Below, one piece after another: positions 22,560-33,922 of a stretch of 64,000 bases of DNA. Location: positions 1 through 64,000 of the forward strand of contig VDFB02296849.1 of the NCBI GenBank assembly GCA_007258455.2. The letters are read 5' to 3'. Below the pieces are notes generated by a model. The model was given only the letters and a program-made list of their open reading frames with translations. It was not told the DNA's origin and searched no databases. Position numbers and translations under genes: made by a program. Source of the stretch: Sequoia sempervirens. Lineage: Eukaryota > Streptophyta > Pinopsida > Cupressales > Cupressaceae. Within the stretch, counting starts at the first letter, position 1; each line of letters opens with the position of its first letter.

Positions 22560-22925
22560 GGATTCTATCTTTAAAGAATGGTTGCCTATTTTAAAATAGG
22601 TACCCATTCTTTAAAGCTAGAATGGGTACCCATTCTCAAAATTTCAAAAAATAGATTTTTTTTTAGAATGGACACCCATTTTAAAAAAAACTCTATTTTC
22701 AGAATTTTTTTAGAATGGGTACCCATTTTAAAAAATATATATTTTTGAAAAAAAAATTAGAACAAGTACCCATTCTAAAAATTTATATTTTGGGAAATTT
22801 TCAAAATGGTGCTCGTTTTAACATGGGTGTCCATTCTATTTTTAGAACAGGTACCTATTTAAGCTTGGGTTATTATTCGTAGATGGGTACCCATTTTTCT
22901 CAAAAGGGGTACACCCATTTCTTTT
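22560..22925. repeat. Degenerate minisatellite built on palindrome GAATGGGTACCCATTC
   Basis: At least eight degenerate copies of a unit containing the palindrome AATGGGTACCCATT, separated by T- or A-rich spacers of about 30-50 bp. Each unit could fold back on itself. No coding potential. Confidence 0.8.
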
Positions 22926-23289
22926 GGTATTTTTTTCGTTGAAACTTCTCCTCTTTGTGAACCCAACTTCTTGCACTTACCCCTAGAAAATGGAGGAAGA
23001 TAGAGAAGTTCTCAGGGTAGATCTTCATATTGTGGAAACTGTAGATGAAGTCTTTGTTGATTAGAGGCAGCCTCTCACTCGTGTTGGAAGGAAAATTAAA
23101 GAAGCTAGCTGTGATGTTAGACGAGGATTGGTAGAGACTAGACAACACAGCAAGAGCAACAATCATTAAATTATCATTATCAATGAAACATAAAAATGTG
23201 GTGACTCTAAGATTAGTGTTTATAACCTAGGGTTGTTTCCACATTTTTATAAATTTCATTGAGATATAGATCACAAGGTGCAAGAGATT

Positions 23290-25084
23290 GACTCTTAGAC
23301 CTAAAGGTGAGCCAACCATATCTAGATATATATCTTAAGGAGGGATTGGAATTGGTTAGAAATATTTTTGAAATGATTAAATTAATGATCATATAGGCCC
23401 TAATATTAAAAATACAAGATCCTAAATACTGAAAGTTGGAAATAGTAGTTTACCAGTTGATCTGAGAAGTGCAGAGAATAGAAAATGTGCTCAGAAAAAT
23501 TTGTTTCAAGGTTCCTACAAGGACTCATTCACCCTTGCGTGAATGGATCTTTGTATAGGTATCCAAATCAAAATTTTGGGTCCTCTTGTACAAAATTTGA
23601 GCTTCTAGTTGCTCCAAGTCCCACTATTGGAAAGGCAGAAATAAATTTTGAATTTTAGTTTCCATGGCTTGACAAGAATGATGATAAAATATATAGCAAT
23701 GAAAAATTTCTTCTTCAAGATCTTTCCACTCCTTCAACTTGTAATCTACACATGGGTGAGTGCACGATCATGGGAGTCCAAAAAGTGGTGATATGAAAAA
23801 AAGTGGCTGATGACTTTTTGTATCTGAATTTGATGAAACAAAAAGAGTTTATTAAGAATATTGTTAGCTTTCAAAAAATATAAGATATGTCTTATTTGGA
23901 ATTAAATAGATATTTATTATTTATTTTCTACATAAATTTTCACTAAAGTCCTGATTGATAGGTTGATTGAAAAATATCTATAATTTTAAAACAATTTCAC
24001 CATTTTTAATCCAAAAAATATGACACATTCTATAATTCCCATACTATAGGATTATATATATATATATATTGAATTTCATAAAATTTTGACCAAGATATGG
24101 TGGTTAGACAAACAATTTTTAATATTTTTAAAAAAATTTAATAAAAAATTCTAGCACATTTGGGTATGTGTCCTCTACTTATATTGAAAGTTTCAAAAAA
24201 ACATATTAGTTTTAGCTTGTACTTAGGTTGGCTAGACATACACTTTCTTTTTATTTTTTCTTGAAAATTTAGTACTACTACATTGAAATTCAAATTTTCA
24301 CTAAATAGATTTACTTTTTTCCAAAAAAGGATTAGTATCTTAGAAACTACATTCAATTTGCTACAATTTTTGTTCTTACATATTTTTAAAATTATGTTAA
24401 TAACTTATTCAAATTTTTATGTCAAATTTCCTAACTCTATTTTTCTAAATTTTATTACCAATTAAGGGCCTAGTTTGGACCCCCATGATCTTACATTGAC
24501 CCACATACACAAAAAGAGAAAAATGGTTTTGTTTGTTTTTATGGGGGTTTGCCTTGGTAAAACCCCAAGTTTGGTAATTAAACCTTTATAAACAAATAAT
24601 GACAATGGAAGTAAATGATGAATGAAACAATTCTTGCTTACAACTCAACAAATATTTAATGGTTGTCCTTAGAGGATAGAAGTCAAACACATCACTCCAA
24701 GGATTGATCTTGCTTTGCTTGATTGATTGGACACTTGAAAATGCTTGGATTCTTTAGGATCAACAAGGCATAGTAGCCTTCACAAGATGGCATGAATGTA
24801 CATGAACTTTGACATGATGATTAAGATCTTGATTTGCTGCAACAAATGATTGAAAGACCTACTCTTGAATGCTCTTGACAATAGTATTTTCTCAATATTT
24901 TCTCCTTTTCTTAGACAAAATATTTAAGCTAAAACAAACTATGTAAAACCAAAATGACATTGAGCTTGTTCATGAATCAATCACAAATAGGAGATTCTTG
25001 CTAAAATATCCACAACCTACTGATCAATTTTTGAATCTTCTTTAAACATATTATGAAACACATCATATCCTAATAGATGCATCC
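23290..25084 (+). repeat. Old repeat D, copy 1 (interrupted)
   Basis: This sequence is a diverged copy of 38205-39480. Both hold GGTGAGCCAACC / GGTGAGTCAACC, a 'gtttggtaattaaacctt' block, 'aacacatcactccaaggatt' and 'ttgctgcaa' in the same order. Copy 1 is split by a TIR element (23754-24502) and then, at 25084, by the 8.8-kb copia element. Confidence 0.75.
23754..24502 (-). mobile_element. Non-autonomous TIR element, copy C
   Basis: About 749 bp, the reverse-complement relative of 25600-26389 and 28374-29145. The ends read GGTGAGTGCACGATCATGGG and, in reverse complement, GGGTCAATGTAAGATCATGG. The shared interior includes the 'ctgattgataggttgattgaaaaa' block (reversed in the other copies). 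The second copy of repeat D (near 38680) lacks it and so shows an empty site. A short flank match (CACAT on both sides) is the likely target duplication. No transposase. Confidence 0.8.
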
Positions 25085-27401
25085 TGTTGCAAGTATGGAT
25101 GACTATGGTGGTGTTATCATTAATCTTTTCATTGATGTCAACAAAGTACAAGTTGTTGTAGAGAAAGGAAACAAGTGATTGCAAATTGTGGTTGTATAGT
25201 TTAGATACTATAGAGATATTGTGAGTACATGGAGTTATCTTTATGGTGTTGTAGTTGTGCAGATATGATGAGTTACCAAATTCTTTTGAGAAATAGTGAA
25301 GACAAAATTGTGTGTGTTCAAAATGTGCTTTAGTTTGTCCTCCACATTTCTTCTGTGTTGATCCTATGCTTGTGTGGATCTGAAGTGTTGTTTAAGGGAA
25401 TCCTTGGGTAATATATCCTGGATTGTAGCTTTTGGTTTGATGAAGTGTGAAATTTGTGTTCACCAACTTGTGTGAACTAGTTTGGTAGAGTTGTTTGTTT
25501 GTGGACTAGGAGAAATGTCTCTACTCTATAGTCCTCCATTGATTTGTTTTCAGTCTTGCAGATCTAGTAGAAGGCTTGTATTGATATTATCTTTTTTCTG
25601 GTTATGTGCAGCATCATCATGGAAAAGACAAGCCCTTAAGTGGCAAAAAATTCAAAAACATCAAAGTTCATTAACTTGATTTAAAAATTTGAATAAGTTA
25701 TCTATATTATTTCAAAAATATGTAAGAATAGAATACGTAGAAAATTGAATGTAGTTTCTAAACTACTAGGTTTTTTTTTTCTTTTAAATCTATTTGGTGA
25801 AAATTTGAAATTTCAATGTATTAGTACTTAAATTTTAGAGAAAAAATAAGAAGTAGGTGTCTGTCTGACCACCCTAACCACAATAAAATGATAATATTTT
25901 TATAATATTTTAGATATAAGTAGAGGACTCATGTTTTGATGTGATGCATATTTTTTTGTAATTTTTTTCCAAGTAAATAATTAATTATGAATTTTTTATT
26001 ACAAATTTTAAAAATATAAAAACAATGTCCGATCACCTTAACTTGGTCAAAATTTATGAAATTCAATTTTTCTTTTAATCCTATAGGATGAGAAGCATAG
26101 AATGTGACACATGTTTCAAATTCAAAAAATGTGATACCATTTGAAAGCTATAAATGTTTTTCAATCAGCCTATCAATCAGGACTTTACTTGTAATTCAAA
26201 TAGAAAATGAATAAAAAATATTTATTAAATTCAAAGTAAAGCATAATTTATATTGGTGGAAAGCTAAAAATCTCCTTTAAAAACCCTTTTCGTTTCATCA
26301 ATTTTGGGTGAAAAAAAGTCATCAGCCACATACCCTACAAATACCTATCATATCACCACTTTTTGGCCCATCATGATCCTACACATACCCTTCTATCAAA
26401 GGTGTTTGTGTTTTGGTGCTCTGGAAGATGAGTTTCATAGTTTTTGTGTGTGTCTGTACAATTTAGATGGACTAATGGAAAGTGTTCTATGTATGAAGTT
26501 TGTTGCATTAGTTGCAGATGAAATTGAAGGTATCTAAGATGTGTTCTAGTGTATGATGAAGCGTGTTATGTGGTCCACATGTTATCATCTTATTGAGGAA
26601 GCATTTACTTCAAATTTCATTTGTGTTTTCATTAGGTTTGGCCAACCTGGTGTCTACATGTCATGCAAAGGATAAGTATCAATTAAGGAAGTGTGTTATT
26701 GATTCAAGATGTTGTTTTGGGTCTTAGTTAAGTATTGGTTTGGTCAGCTCTCATTATCTTCCACCACAGGAATGTTGAGTTGTTGACCTAATTTGAACTT
26801 TTAAAATGAAGAGTGTCTAGCCGACCTTGGATAAAGTTTCTAAGGTTGAAGATGGTATAAATACAAGTTGAGATGTTAAGAATTGAATGTAATGAAGATT
26901 CTGTAAGTGTGAGAAGCAAGAGTGTGTGAAAGTGAATTGAGGTTGTAATACTTTAATGTGTTAAATTCTTGAAAGCAATGAGTTGATGTATCTACAATTC
27001 TTTGATCAAGGTTGTAAATGTGTGCAAGTTTTTGTGGTGGATTTTCTATTATCTTTCTTAATTTGTAGGTAGTGAGCCTCCCTTCTAGACAGTGAGTCCT
27101 ATTTGTAGGCAGTGAGCCTTATATCCGAACACTAAGTCCTATCTTTGGTAGTGAGTCTTGTAATCGGTTTTGCAATTACCCTATATTGTGAGTTAATCCT
27201 CACCATGATTTTTACCTTATTGGGTTTTCCACGTAAATCTGGTGTTTCTTGTGTTGGTACTACTTTATGGTATTTACATTTCATGTTCATAATCAATAAC
27301 ATATTAAAGTGGATGTGAAGGTTAATAAGTATTTGAGATTTGTGATTGTAATTGGTGAGAAATAATTCACCCCCCTCTCAATTGTCTTGCGCCTTTCAAC
27401 A
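25085..27401 (+). repeat. 5' LTR of the copia element (contains TIR element A)
   Basis: Starts TGTTGCAAGTATGG and ends CTTTCAACA. It is 2,317 bp because it carries a 790-bp TIR insertion. Without that it is about 1.5 kb, still longer than the 3' LTR, which lacks about 345 bp. The right part (26391-27401) aligns with 32930-33917. Confidence 0.85.
25600..26389 (+). mobile_element. Non-autonomous TIR element, copy A
   Basis: About 790 bp in the 5' LTR. Ends: GGTTATGTGCAGCATCATCA and, at the right, CATGATCCTACACATACC. It is collinear with copy B (28374-29145) throughout. The target duplication is unclear, and the matching part of the 3' LTR is deleted, so no empty site is available. Confidence 0.8.
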
Positions 27402-27403
27402 AT

Positions 27404-27415
27404 TGGTATCAAAGC
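27404..27415 (+). other. Primer-binding site of the copia element
   Basis: TGGTATCAAAGC, two bases after the LTR end; initiator-Met tRNA type with one change from the usual TGGTATCAGAGC. Confidence 0.85.
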
Positions 27416-27458
27416 TTTGGTTCCTTAGAGAAGAGCTTAACAGCTTAAGGTAGATCTG

Positions 27459-28373
27459 ATGGCACACAAATTGTCAATCCATGTGTTTAGTGGATCTGAC
27501 TATAGTGACTGGAAAGTGTAGATGAGAGGTTACTTGATTTATGTTGGCTTCAAGACTTGGAAAGTTGTTGGGACAAAATATGTTGAGTCGTCAAGTGGTC
27601 GTTCTTCTGTAGATGAGATCTCTACCTATGACAAAAATGAAAAAGCAAGGTATGCAATCTATAGTGATTTATCTAAGACTAAGTAGACAAAAGTTATTTC
27701 ATTGGGCACTACTTATGAAGTTTGGAAAATTTTGGAAGATATCTATGAAGGAAATGATAGAGTGAAATTATCAAAGAAGCTAATAGCAAAGCATGGATAC
27801 GAGAACTTGAAAATGGAAGAAGGTGAAGACATTGCAAGCTACTTTCAGAGGGTTGATATTGCAGCAAATGAATTCAAAAATCAAGATGGTACTCTGAAAG
27901 ATGAAGATGTAATGGAGAAGATTTTGATGACCCTACCAGAGAGTTACAGTGGCAAGGTTTCAGCTATTGAGGAAGTGTATGATCCAAATAAATTCACAAA
28001 AGAACAACTATTTGGCACCTTGACTGCATTTGAAATGAGGAAATTTGGAAAAAAAGAGAGGAGAAAACAAAAACAACCTTCAAAGCCACTAAGACAGAAG
28101 ATGATCTGGATAGTGAAGGTTCAAAGGAGTTGGAAGAAAACTTTACAAGGAAATTGAAGAAAGGTACTGGTAAGTACAAAGGTATGTTTCCTTTTAAATG
28201 TTTCAGTTGTGGAAATTATTTTGGTCATTATGCTTCAGGATGTCCAAATAAAGCTATGCACAACAAGAACAGAGAAAATAAAGACAAAAAGGATAAGAAG
28301 TTCAAGAAATTGTATTATGTTAGAGAAGATGTTGGAATATCTAATGATGAATCTGATTTTGAGGGTGATAATG
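27459..28373 (+). pseudogene. Copia gag (UBN2-type) with CCHC knuckle
   Basis: Starts at ATG 27459 with HVFSGSDYSDWKV, then a TAG where TGG (Trp) is expected. A second TAG near 27684 precedes a clean stretch from 27702 with TYEVWKILEDIYEG, VKLSKKLI, YFQRVDIAANEFK and LMTLPESYSGKVSAIEE, typical of copia gag. After a frameshift near 28060 the CCHC zinc knuckle CFSCGNYFGHYASGC is intact. Gag forms the virus-like particle. The frame is interrupted at 28374 by TIR element B and continues at 29152. Confidence 0.88.
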
Positions 28374-29145
28374 GGTATGTGCAAGATCTTCATGGAAAAA
28401 TAGGAGCTTAAGTGGTGCTAAAATTCAGAAAAATCAAAGTTAGGAAACTTGACGTAAAAATTTGAATAAGTTATCTATATTATTTCAAAAATATGTAAGA
28501 ATAGAATCTATAGAAAATTGAATGCAGTTTCTAAACTACTATGTTTAAAAAAAAAAAAACTATTTGGTGAAAATTTAAAATTTCAATGCAATGGTACTTA
28601 AATTTTAGGGAAAAAAAGTAGGTGTCTTTCTGACCATCCTAACCACAATAAAATGATAATATTTTTTTATAATATTTTAGATATAAGTAGAGGATTCATG
28701 TCCTGATGTGATGCATATTTTTTTGTAAATTTTTTCCAAGTAAATAATTAATTATTATTTTTTTATTACAACTTTTAAAAAATATAAAAACTCATATGTT
28801 TAACCACCTTAACTTGGTCAAAACTTCATGAAATTCATTTTTTTAATCCTATAGTATGCAAAGCATAGAATGTGATGCATGTTTTGGATTCAAAAATGTG
28901 ATACCATTTGAAAGCTATACATTTTTTTCAATCAGCCTATCAATCAGAACTTTAGTCGTAATTCAAATAGAAAATAAATAATAATTATTTATAATTCAAA
29001 GTAAAGCATAATTTTTATTGGTGGAAAGCTAAGAATCTCCTTTAAAAACCCTATTCGTTTCATCAATTTTGGGTAAAAAAAAAAGTCGCCAGCTACATAC
29101 CCATCATATCGCCATTTTTTGGCCCATCATGATCTTGCACATACC
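28374..29145 (+). mobile_element. Non-autonomous TIR element, copy B, in gag-pol
   Basis: 772 bp with perfect 15-bp terminal inverted repeats GGTATGTGCAAGATC. ATAATG flanks both ends (28368-28373 and 29146-29151). Removing the element plus one flank copy (778 nt) puts the gag phase back in register with the protease phase, confirming both the boundaries and a 6-bp duplication. It encodes no transposase. Confidence 0.93.
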
Positions 29146-29151
29146 ATAATG

Positions 29152-30490
29152 ATGAATGCTTGTTTCTAGCTTTAGAGAATAAATAAGTGTCTACTAACCA
29201 TGGAAGATGTGTAAGGGAAAGTGGTCTTGAGATCAAGAAGGAAGAGATGGAAGGCACTCTGGTTACTTCCTTTCATGCTAGACAAGATGAAGATTACTAG
29301 GTGATTGACAGTGGTTGCTCAAATCATATGACCAGAGACAAAAGTAAGTTTAATAAAATTGAAAATTATGATGGAGGATTAGTCATGTTTGGAGATGATT
29401 TTGGTGCAAATATTGTTGGAAAAGGAACAATTATTTTTTATGGAAAGCACAGTACTGATGATGTCTATTATGTTAAGGGCTTAAGGCATAATCTCTTGAG
29501 TGTTGGAAAAATGTGTAGCAAAGGATTTAAACTTGTGTTCCAAGATAATACTTGTGAGATCAAAAAAGGGTCTAGAATTGTGGTTGTTGCAAGAAGAACA
29601 TATGGAAACACCTCTCAGCTTAAGGGTGTTGATGGTTAGTGTTTTGTATCTCAAGTTAATGAAATTTGGGTATTGTACCAGAGGATAGGACATGTAAACT
29701 TTGACAATCTGATCAAGATCAATTCAAGAGAAGTTTTCTAGGATCTGCCTAAAATCACAAAGCCTACCAATACTGTTTGTAGAAGTTGTCAATTGGGAAA
29801 ATAGACAAGATGTAGTTTTAAAGGGAAAGAGCAATCATCTAATAGAATGTTGGAATTGATTCATACAGACCTCTATGGAACCACAAGAATAGGAAGTCTT
29901 AATGGTGATAGGTATTTTATGCTTTTGATTGATGATTATTCAAGAATGACATGGGTTACTTTTCTTAGAGAGAAAGCCCAATCTCTAGATAGATTCAAAG
30001 TGTTCAAGGCTATGGTAGAGAATGAGGTGAACCTAAAAATAAAATACTTAAGATCTGATAGACATGGAGAATTCACTTCCAGTGAGTTTAATACATTTTG
30101 TGAAGAGCATGGTATAAAGAGACATTTTTCTGCTCCAAGAAATCCTCAGCAAAATGAAGTGGTAGAGAGGAAGAACCAAACTATTCAAGAGGTTGCAAGG
30201 ACTATGATGAAAGAGGAAAATGTACCTAATGTATACTAGAGAGAAGCAATCCATACTACTGTTTACATTCTTAATAGAGTTCAAATCAAAGGTAACAACA
30301 CAAAGACCTCTTATGAACTGTGGACTGGCAAGATTCCTATTGTTAAGTACTTTAAGGTATTTGGAAGAAAATTTTACATTAAAAGAGATATGATGAGAAC
30401 CTTGGAAATTTTTATGCAAGATGTGATGAAATTATTTTCCTTAGGTATTCAACTAATAGAAAAGCTTATAGATGCTTCAGTAAAAGATTG
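29152..30490 (+). pseudogene. Copia protease and integrase
   Basis: Protease: VIDSGCSNHMTRDKSKF from 29301, preceded by TAG where the family has Trp. A pre-integrase HRMGHVNFDNL-like region follows at about 29670, with a CRSCQLGK zinc element near 29780. The integrase core from 29847 shows HTDLYGTT, LIDDYSRMTWV, then LRSDRHGEFTS (usually RSDRGGEF) and PQQNEVVERKNQTIQE, so all three acidic catalytic residues remain. TAG stops occur near 29740, 29802 and 30237. The frame decays after about 30420. Confidence 0.9.
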
Positions 30491-32323
30491 AGAAAGTTAG
30501 TTGAAAGTGAAAATGTGAAATTTGATGAAGATATGCATAGATCAGTTGAAATAAGTGAAGTTGAACTGGATGATCCTATCTATGCACAAGTACCAGAAGA
30601 GAACAAGGAGGAAGAAGAACATATTGAAGAAGAAGAAGTTGTGGAACTTGCTCCTAAAACCCTAAAATATGTACAAAAGAATCATCCTAAAGAATAGATA
30701 ATTGGAGATAAAAGTGAATGTGTAAAGGCAAGAAGCAAAGTGGTAGCATCTAAGGTAAATCTATGTTTTCTTTCCAAGATAGAACCTAAAACCATGTGTG
30801 AAGCATGCAAAGATGAGAATCGAATTAGAGTAATGAAAGAGATATTGCACTAGATAGAGAAAAATTAGACATGGGAATTGGTTCCTAGACCTGTAAACAA
30901 GAACAAAATTGGAACAAAATGGGTATTTAGAATAAGTTGAATGAGAATGGTGAAGTAGTAAGAAACAAAGAAAGACTTGTATGCAAAGATTATTCACAGG
31001 TTGAAGGAATAGACTTTGAGGAGACATTTTCTATGGTGGAAAGAATGGAGGCTATTTAGATGTTTTTGGCATTTTATGCTCACAAAGATTTCAAGGTGTA
31101 CCAGATGGATGTTAAGTCTGCATTCTTAAATGGAGAATTAGAAGAAGAGGTGTACATGGAACAATTGGAGGGATTTCAGTTATTAGATAAATTAGATATG
31201 GTTTGTAAACTTGTTGAAAAAGGAATTGCATGGACTGAAACAGGCTCCTAGAGAATGGTATGCAAGGTTGGACAAATATTTGACACAACAAAGGTTCAAC
31301 AAAGGCTCTGCATACAGTAATCTCTATTTCAAAGTGGAAGGAAATAGAATGTTGATAGTGGTTGTGTATGTTGATGATATTAGCATTGGAAGAAATGAGG
31401 GTATGTGCAAGAGATTCGTAGAGGAGATGTAAAAGGAGTTTGAGATGTCTATGATAGCTAAATTGAATTTCTTTCTTAGACTTCAAGTGAATCAAACCGA
31501 TAAGGCTATATTCATTTCACAATCAAAGTATGTTAAAGAGTTGTTGAAGAAGTTTGGAATGGATGAATTCAAACCGGTCTGTGGCCCTATGGTGACCGGA
31601 TGCAAGATGAGTAAAGATGATGAATCTCCTAAAGTTGATCAGAGCATGTACAGATCTATGATTGGTGGACTATTATATCTTATTGCTACTAGACCAGATA
31701 TCATGCATGTAGTATGTTTTGTTTCTAGATTTCAAGCAGAACCTAAAGAAGCACATATTACAATTGGGAAGAGGATATTTAGATATCTAAAAGGAAATCT
31801 AGATTATGGCTTATGGTATCCTACGGATACTGATTTCACTTTGAATGCTTACACCGATGCATATTGGGCTAGTTGTGTGGGTGACCGAAAGAGTACAAGT
31901 GGTGGTGCATTCTTTCTTCGAGGAAGATTGGTTTCATGTCTAAGAAAGAAACAAGATTTAGTTTCTTTATCTACTTCAGAGGCTGATTACATTACAACAC
32001 AATCTTGTTGCACACAAGTATTATGAATGTAGCAAACATTGAAGGATATAGGAGTGATATGTGATGATCCTATCCCTATCTTTTGGGATAATACAAGTGT
32101 TATAAATAATATTTCAAAGAATCTAGTAATGCATTCAAGGAAAAAGAATATAACTATCAGATATCATTTTTTGAGAGAAAAGGTATTAGAGAATGAAGTC
32201 AGACTGGATTATGTTCCTACAAAGGATCAAATTACTGATATATTTACTAAGGCTCTTAAGAAGGATACTTTTGAGTATCTCAGGGAGAAGTTAGGGGTTA
32301 CTTCCCCTCCTTCTTTGAACTAG
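30491..32323 (+). pseudogene. Copia reverse transcriptase and RNase H
   Basis: An acidic linker (30488-30697) leads to the RT. WVF near 30925 is followed by [35 protein letters not shown] from 31090, [17 protein letters not shown] after a frameshift at about 31211, and the catalytic YVDD at 31367-31378. From 31445, SKYVKELLKKFGM, the SMIGGLLYLIATRPDI block and then RNase H (NAYTDAYWASC, DRKSTSGGAFFL, LSTSEADY). The C-terminus (32039-32323) ends with TKDQITDIFTKAL. Stops and two frameshifts inactivate it. Confidence 0.92.
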
Positions 32324-32734
32324 GTGCACATGGCAGTCCATCAGTCCAGTGGATCTACAGATTCTTCATTTTTTCTAGACAGATGACTAAGGTCTACTCC
32401 TTAGGGGGAGTAGGAAGTATCATTGTTGTAGTATGAAATGGGTTCACTCCTAAGGGGGGGTGATCAGAGCTACATGTGGTTGAAGAATTATGAAAACCTT
32501 CTATTCTTTTTCATTGATGTCAAAGGGGGAGAGAAAGTCATGTGAAAAACAATAAAAGAAAAAGGAGGAGAGAAAGTCATGTGAAATAGAGAATATTGCA
32601 AGAAAAAGAGAGTGCAAGAAATGTTGTGTAGGTTGTCTAATCATAAAAAATAAAGGAGATTATAGGAATAGAATGCATGTTTTCTTTGATGGTTTTTCAC
32701 ATCATGTGTTGCCATCAATGACAAAGGGGGAGAT
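32324..32734 (+). other. Copia 3' untranslated region and polypurine tract
   Basis: Between the pol stop and the 3' LTR lies purine-rich DNA with several GGGGGAG runs (near 32404, 32527 and 32725). The last, AAAGGGGGAGAT, abuts the LTR and is the likely polypurine tract. Confidence 0.75.
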
Positions 32735-33917
32735 TTTTGCAAGTATGGATGAGTATGGTGATGTTGTCATTAATGTTGCCATTGATTTCAACACAGTATA
32801 GGTTGTTGCAGAGAAAGGAAACAAGCGATTACATATTGTGCTTGTATAGTTGAGATACTGCAGAGATGTTGTGAGTACATGGAGCTATCTTTATGGTATA
32901 TCTATGTTCTATAAAAAAAATTTGTGGTTTGGTGCTCTACAAGATGAGTTTCAGAGTTTATGTGTGTGTCTATATAGTTTGGATGGACTGATAGAAAGTG
33001 TTACATGTGTATGAAGGTTGTTGCATTACCTGCGGATGAATCTGAAGGCATCTAAGATGTGTTTCAATTTATGATGAAGCATGTTATGTGGTCTACATGT
33101 TATCTTCTTGTTGAGGAAGCATGTACTTCAAAGTTTATTTGTGGTTTCATTAGGTTTGGTCAACCTAGTGTCTACACATAATGTGAAGGATAAGTTTCAA
33201 TTAAGGAAGAGTGTGATTGATCCAAGATGTTTTGGGTCTTAGTTAAGTGTTGGTTTGGTCCACTGACATTCTCTTCCACCGTGTGAATGTTGAGTTTGTG
33301 ACCTAATTTGAATTTGTAAAATGAAGAGTGTGTCACTGACCTTGGAGAAAGTTTCTAAGGTTGAAGATGGTATACATACAAGTTGATATGTTAATAATTG
33401 AATGTAACGAAGATGCCACAAGTGTGAGAAGTAAGAGTGTGTGAAAGTGAATTGAGGTAGTAGTACTTTAATGTGATAGATTCCTGAAAGCAGTGAGCTG
33501 ATGGTATCTACAATTCTCTAATCAAGGTTGCAGATGTGTGCAAGTTGTTGTGGTGGGTTTTAGATATTATCTTTCTTTATTTGTATGCAATGAGCCTCCC
33601 TTCTAGACAGTGAGTCCTATCTATAGGCAATGAGCCTTGTATCTGAACAGTGAGTCCTATCTTTTGTAGTGAGCCTCTTTTAATTAGTTTTGCAATTACT
33701 CAATATTTTGATTTAATCCTCATGGTTTTTCCCTTATTGGGTTTTCCATGTAAATCTTGTTTTTCTTATGTTTGATTTTTGTTATTTGCATTTCATGCTC
33801 ATACTTAATAACAAATTAAAATGGATGTGAAGGTTAATAATTGTTTGATATTTGTGATTGTAATTGGTGACAACTGATGCACACCCCCCTGGCTCAGTTT
33901 TCTTGTACCTTTCAACA
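32735..33917 (+). repeat. 3' LTR of the copia element (deleted form)
   Basis: Starts TTTTTGCAAGTATGG (expected TGTTGC) and ends CTTTCAACA; 1,183 bp. Compared with the 5' LTR it lacks the TIR element and about 345 bp beside it, near 32907. Confidence 0.85.
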
Positions 33918-33922
33918 AATCC

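Larger units (their letters stand above)
25085..33917 (+). mobile_element. Ty1/copia retrotransposon with two nested TIR elements
   Basis: An 8.8-kb element with LTRs at both ends, PBS TGGTATCAAAGC after the 5' LTR, a gag-pol relic in copia order (gag, protease, integrase, RT, RNase H) and a GGGGGAGA polypurine tract before the 3' LTR. The flanks CATCC (25080-25084) and AATCC (33918-33922) are a 5-bp target duplication with one mismatch. Nested TIR elements sit in the 5' LTR and between gag and protease. Many stops, mostly TAG, and frameshifts make it inactive. Confidence 0.9.

Noticed and set aside
22560..22925. CRISPR-like array
   Set aside because: Palindromic repeats are degenerate, spacers are A/T-rich low complexity, there are no cas genes, and the context is plant nuclear DNA.
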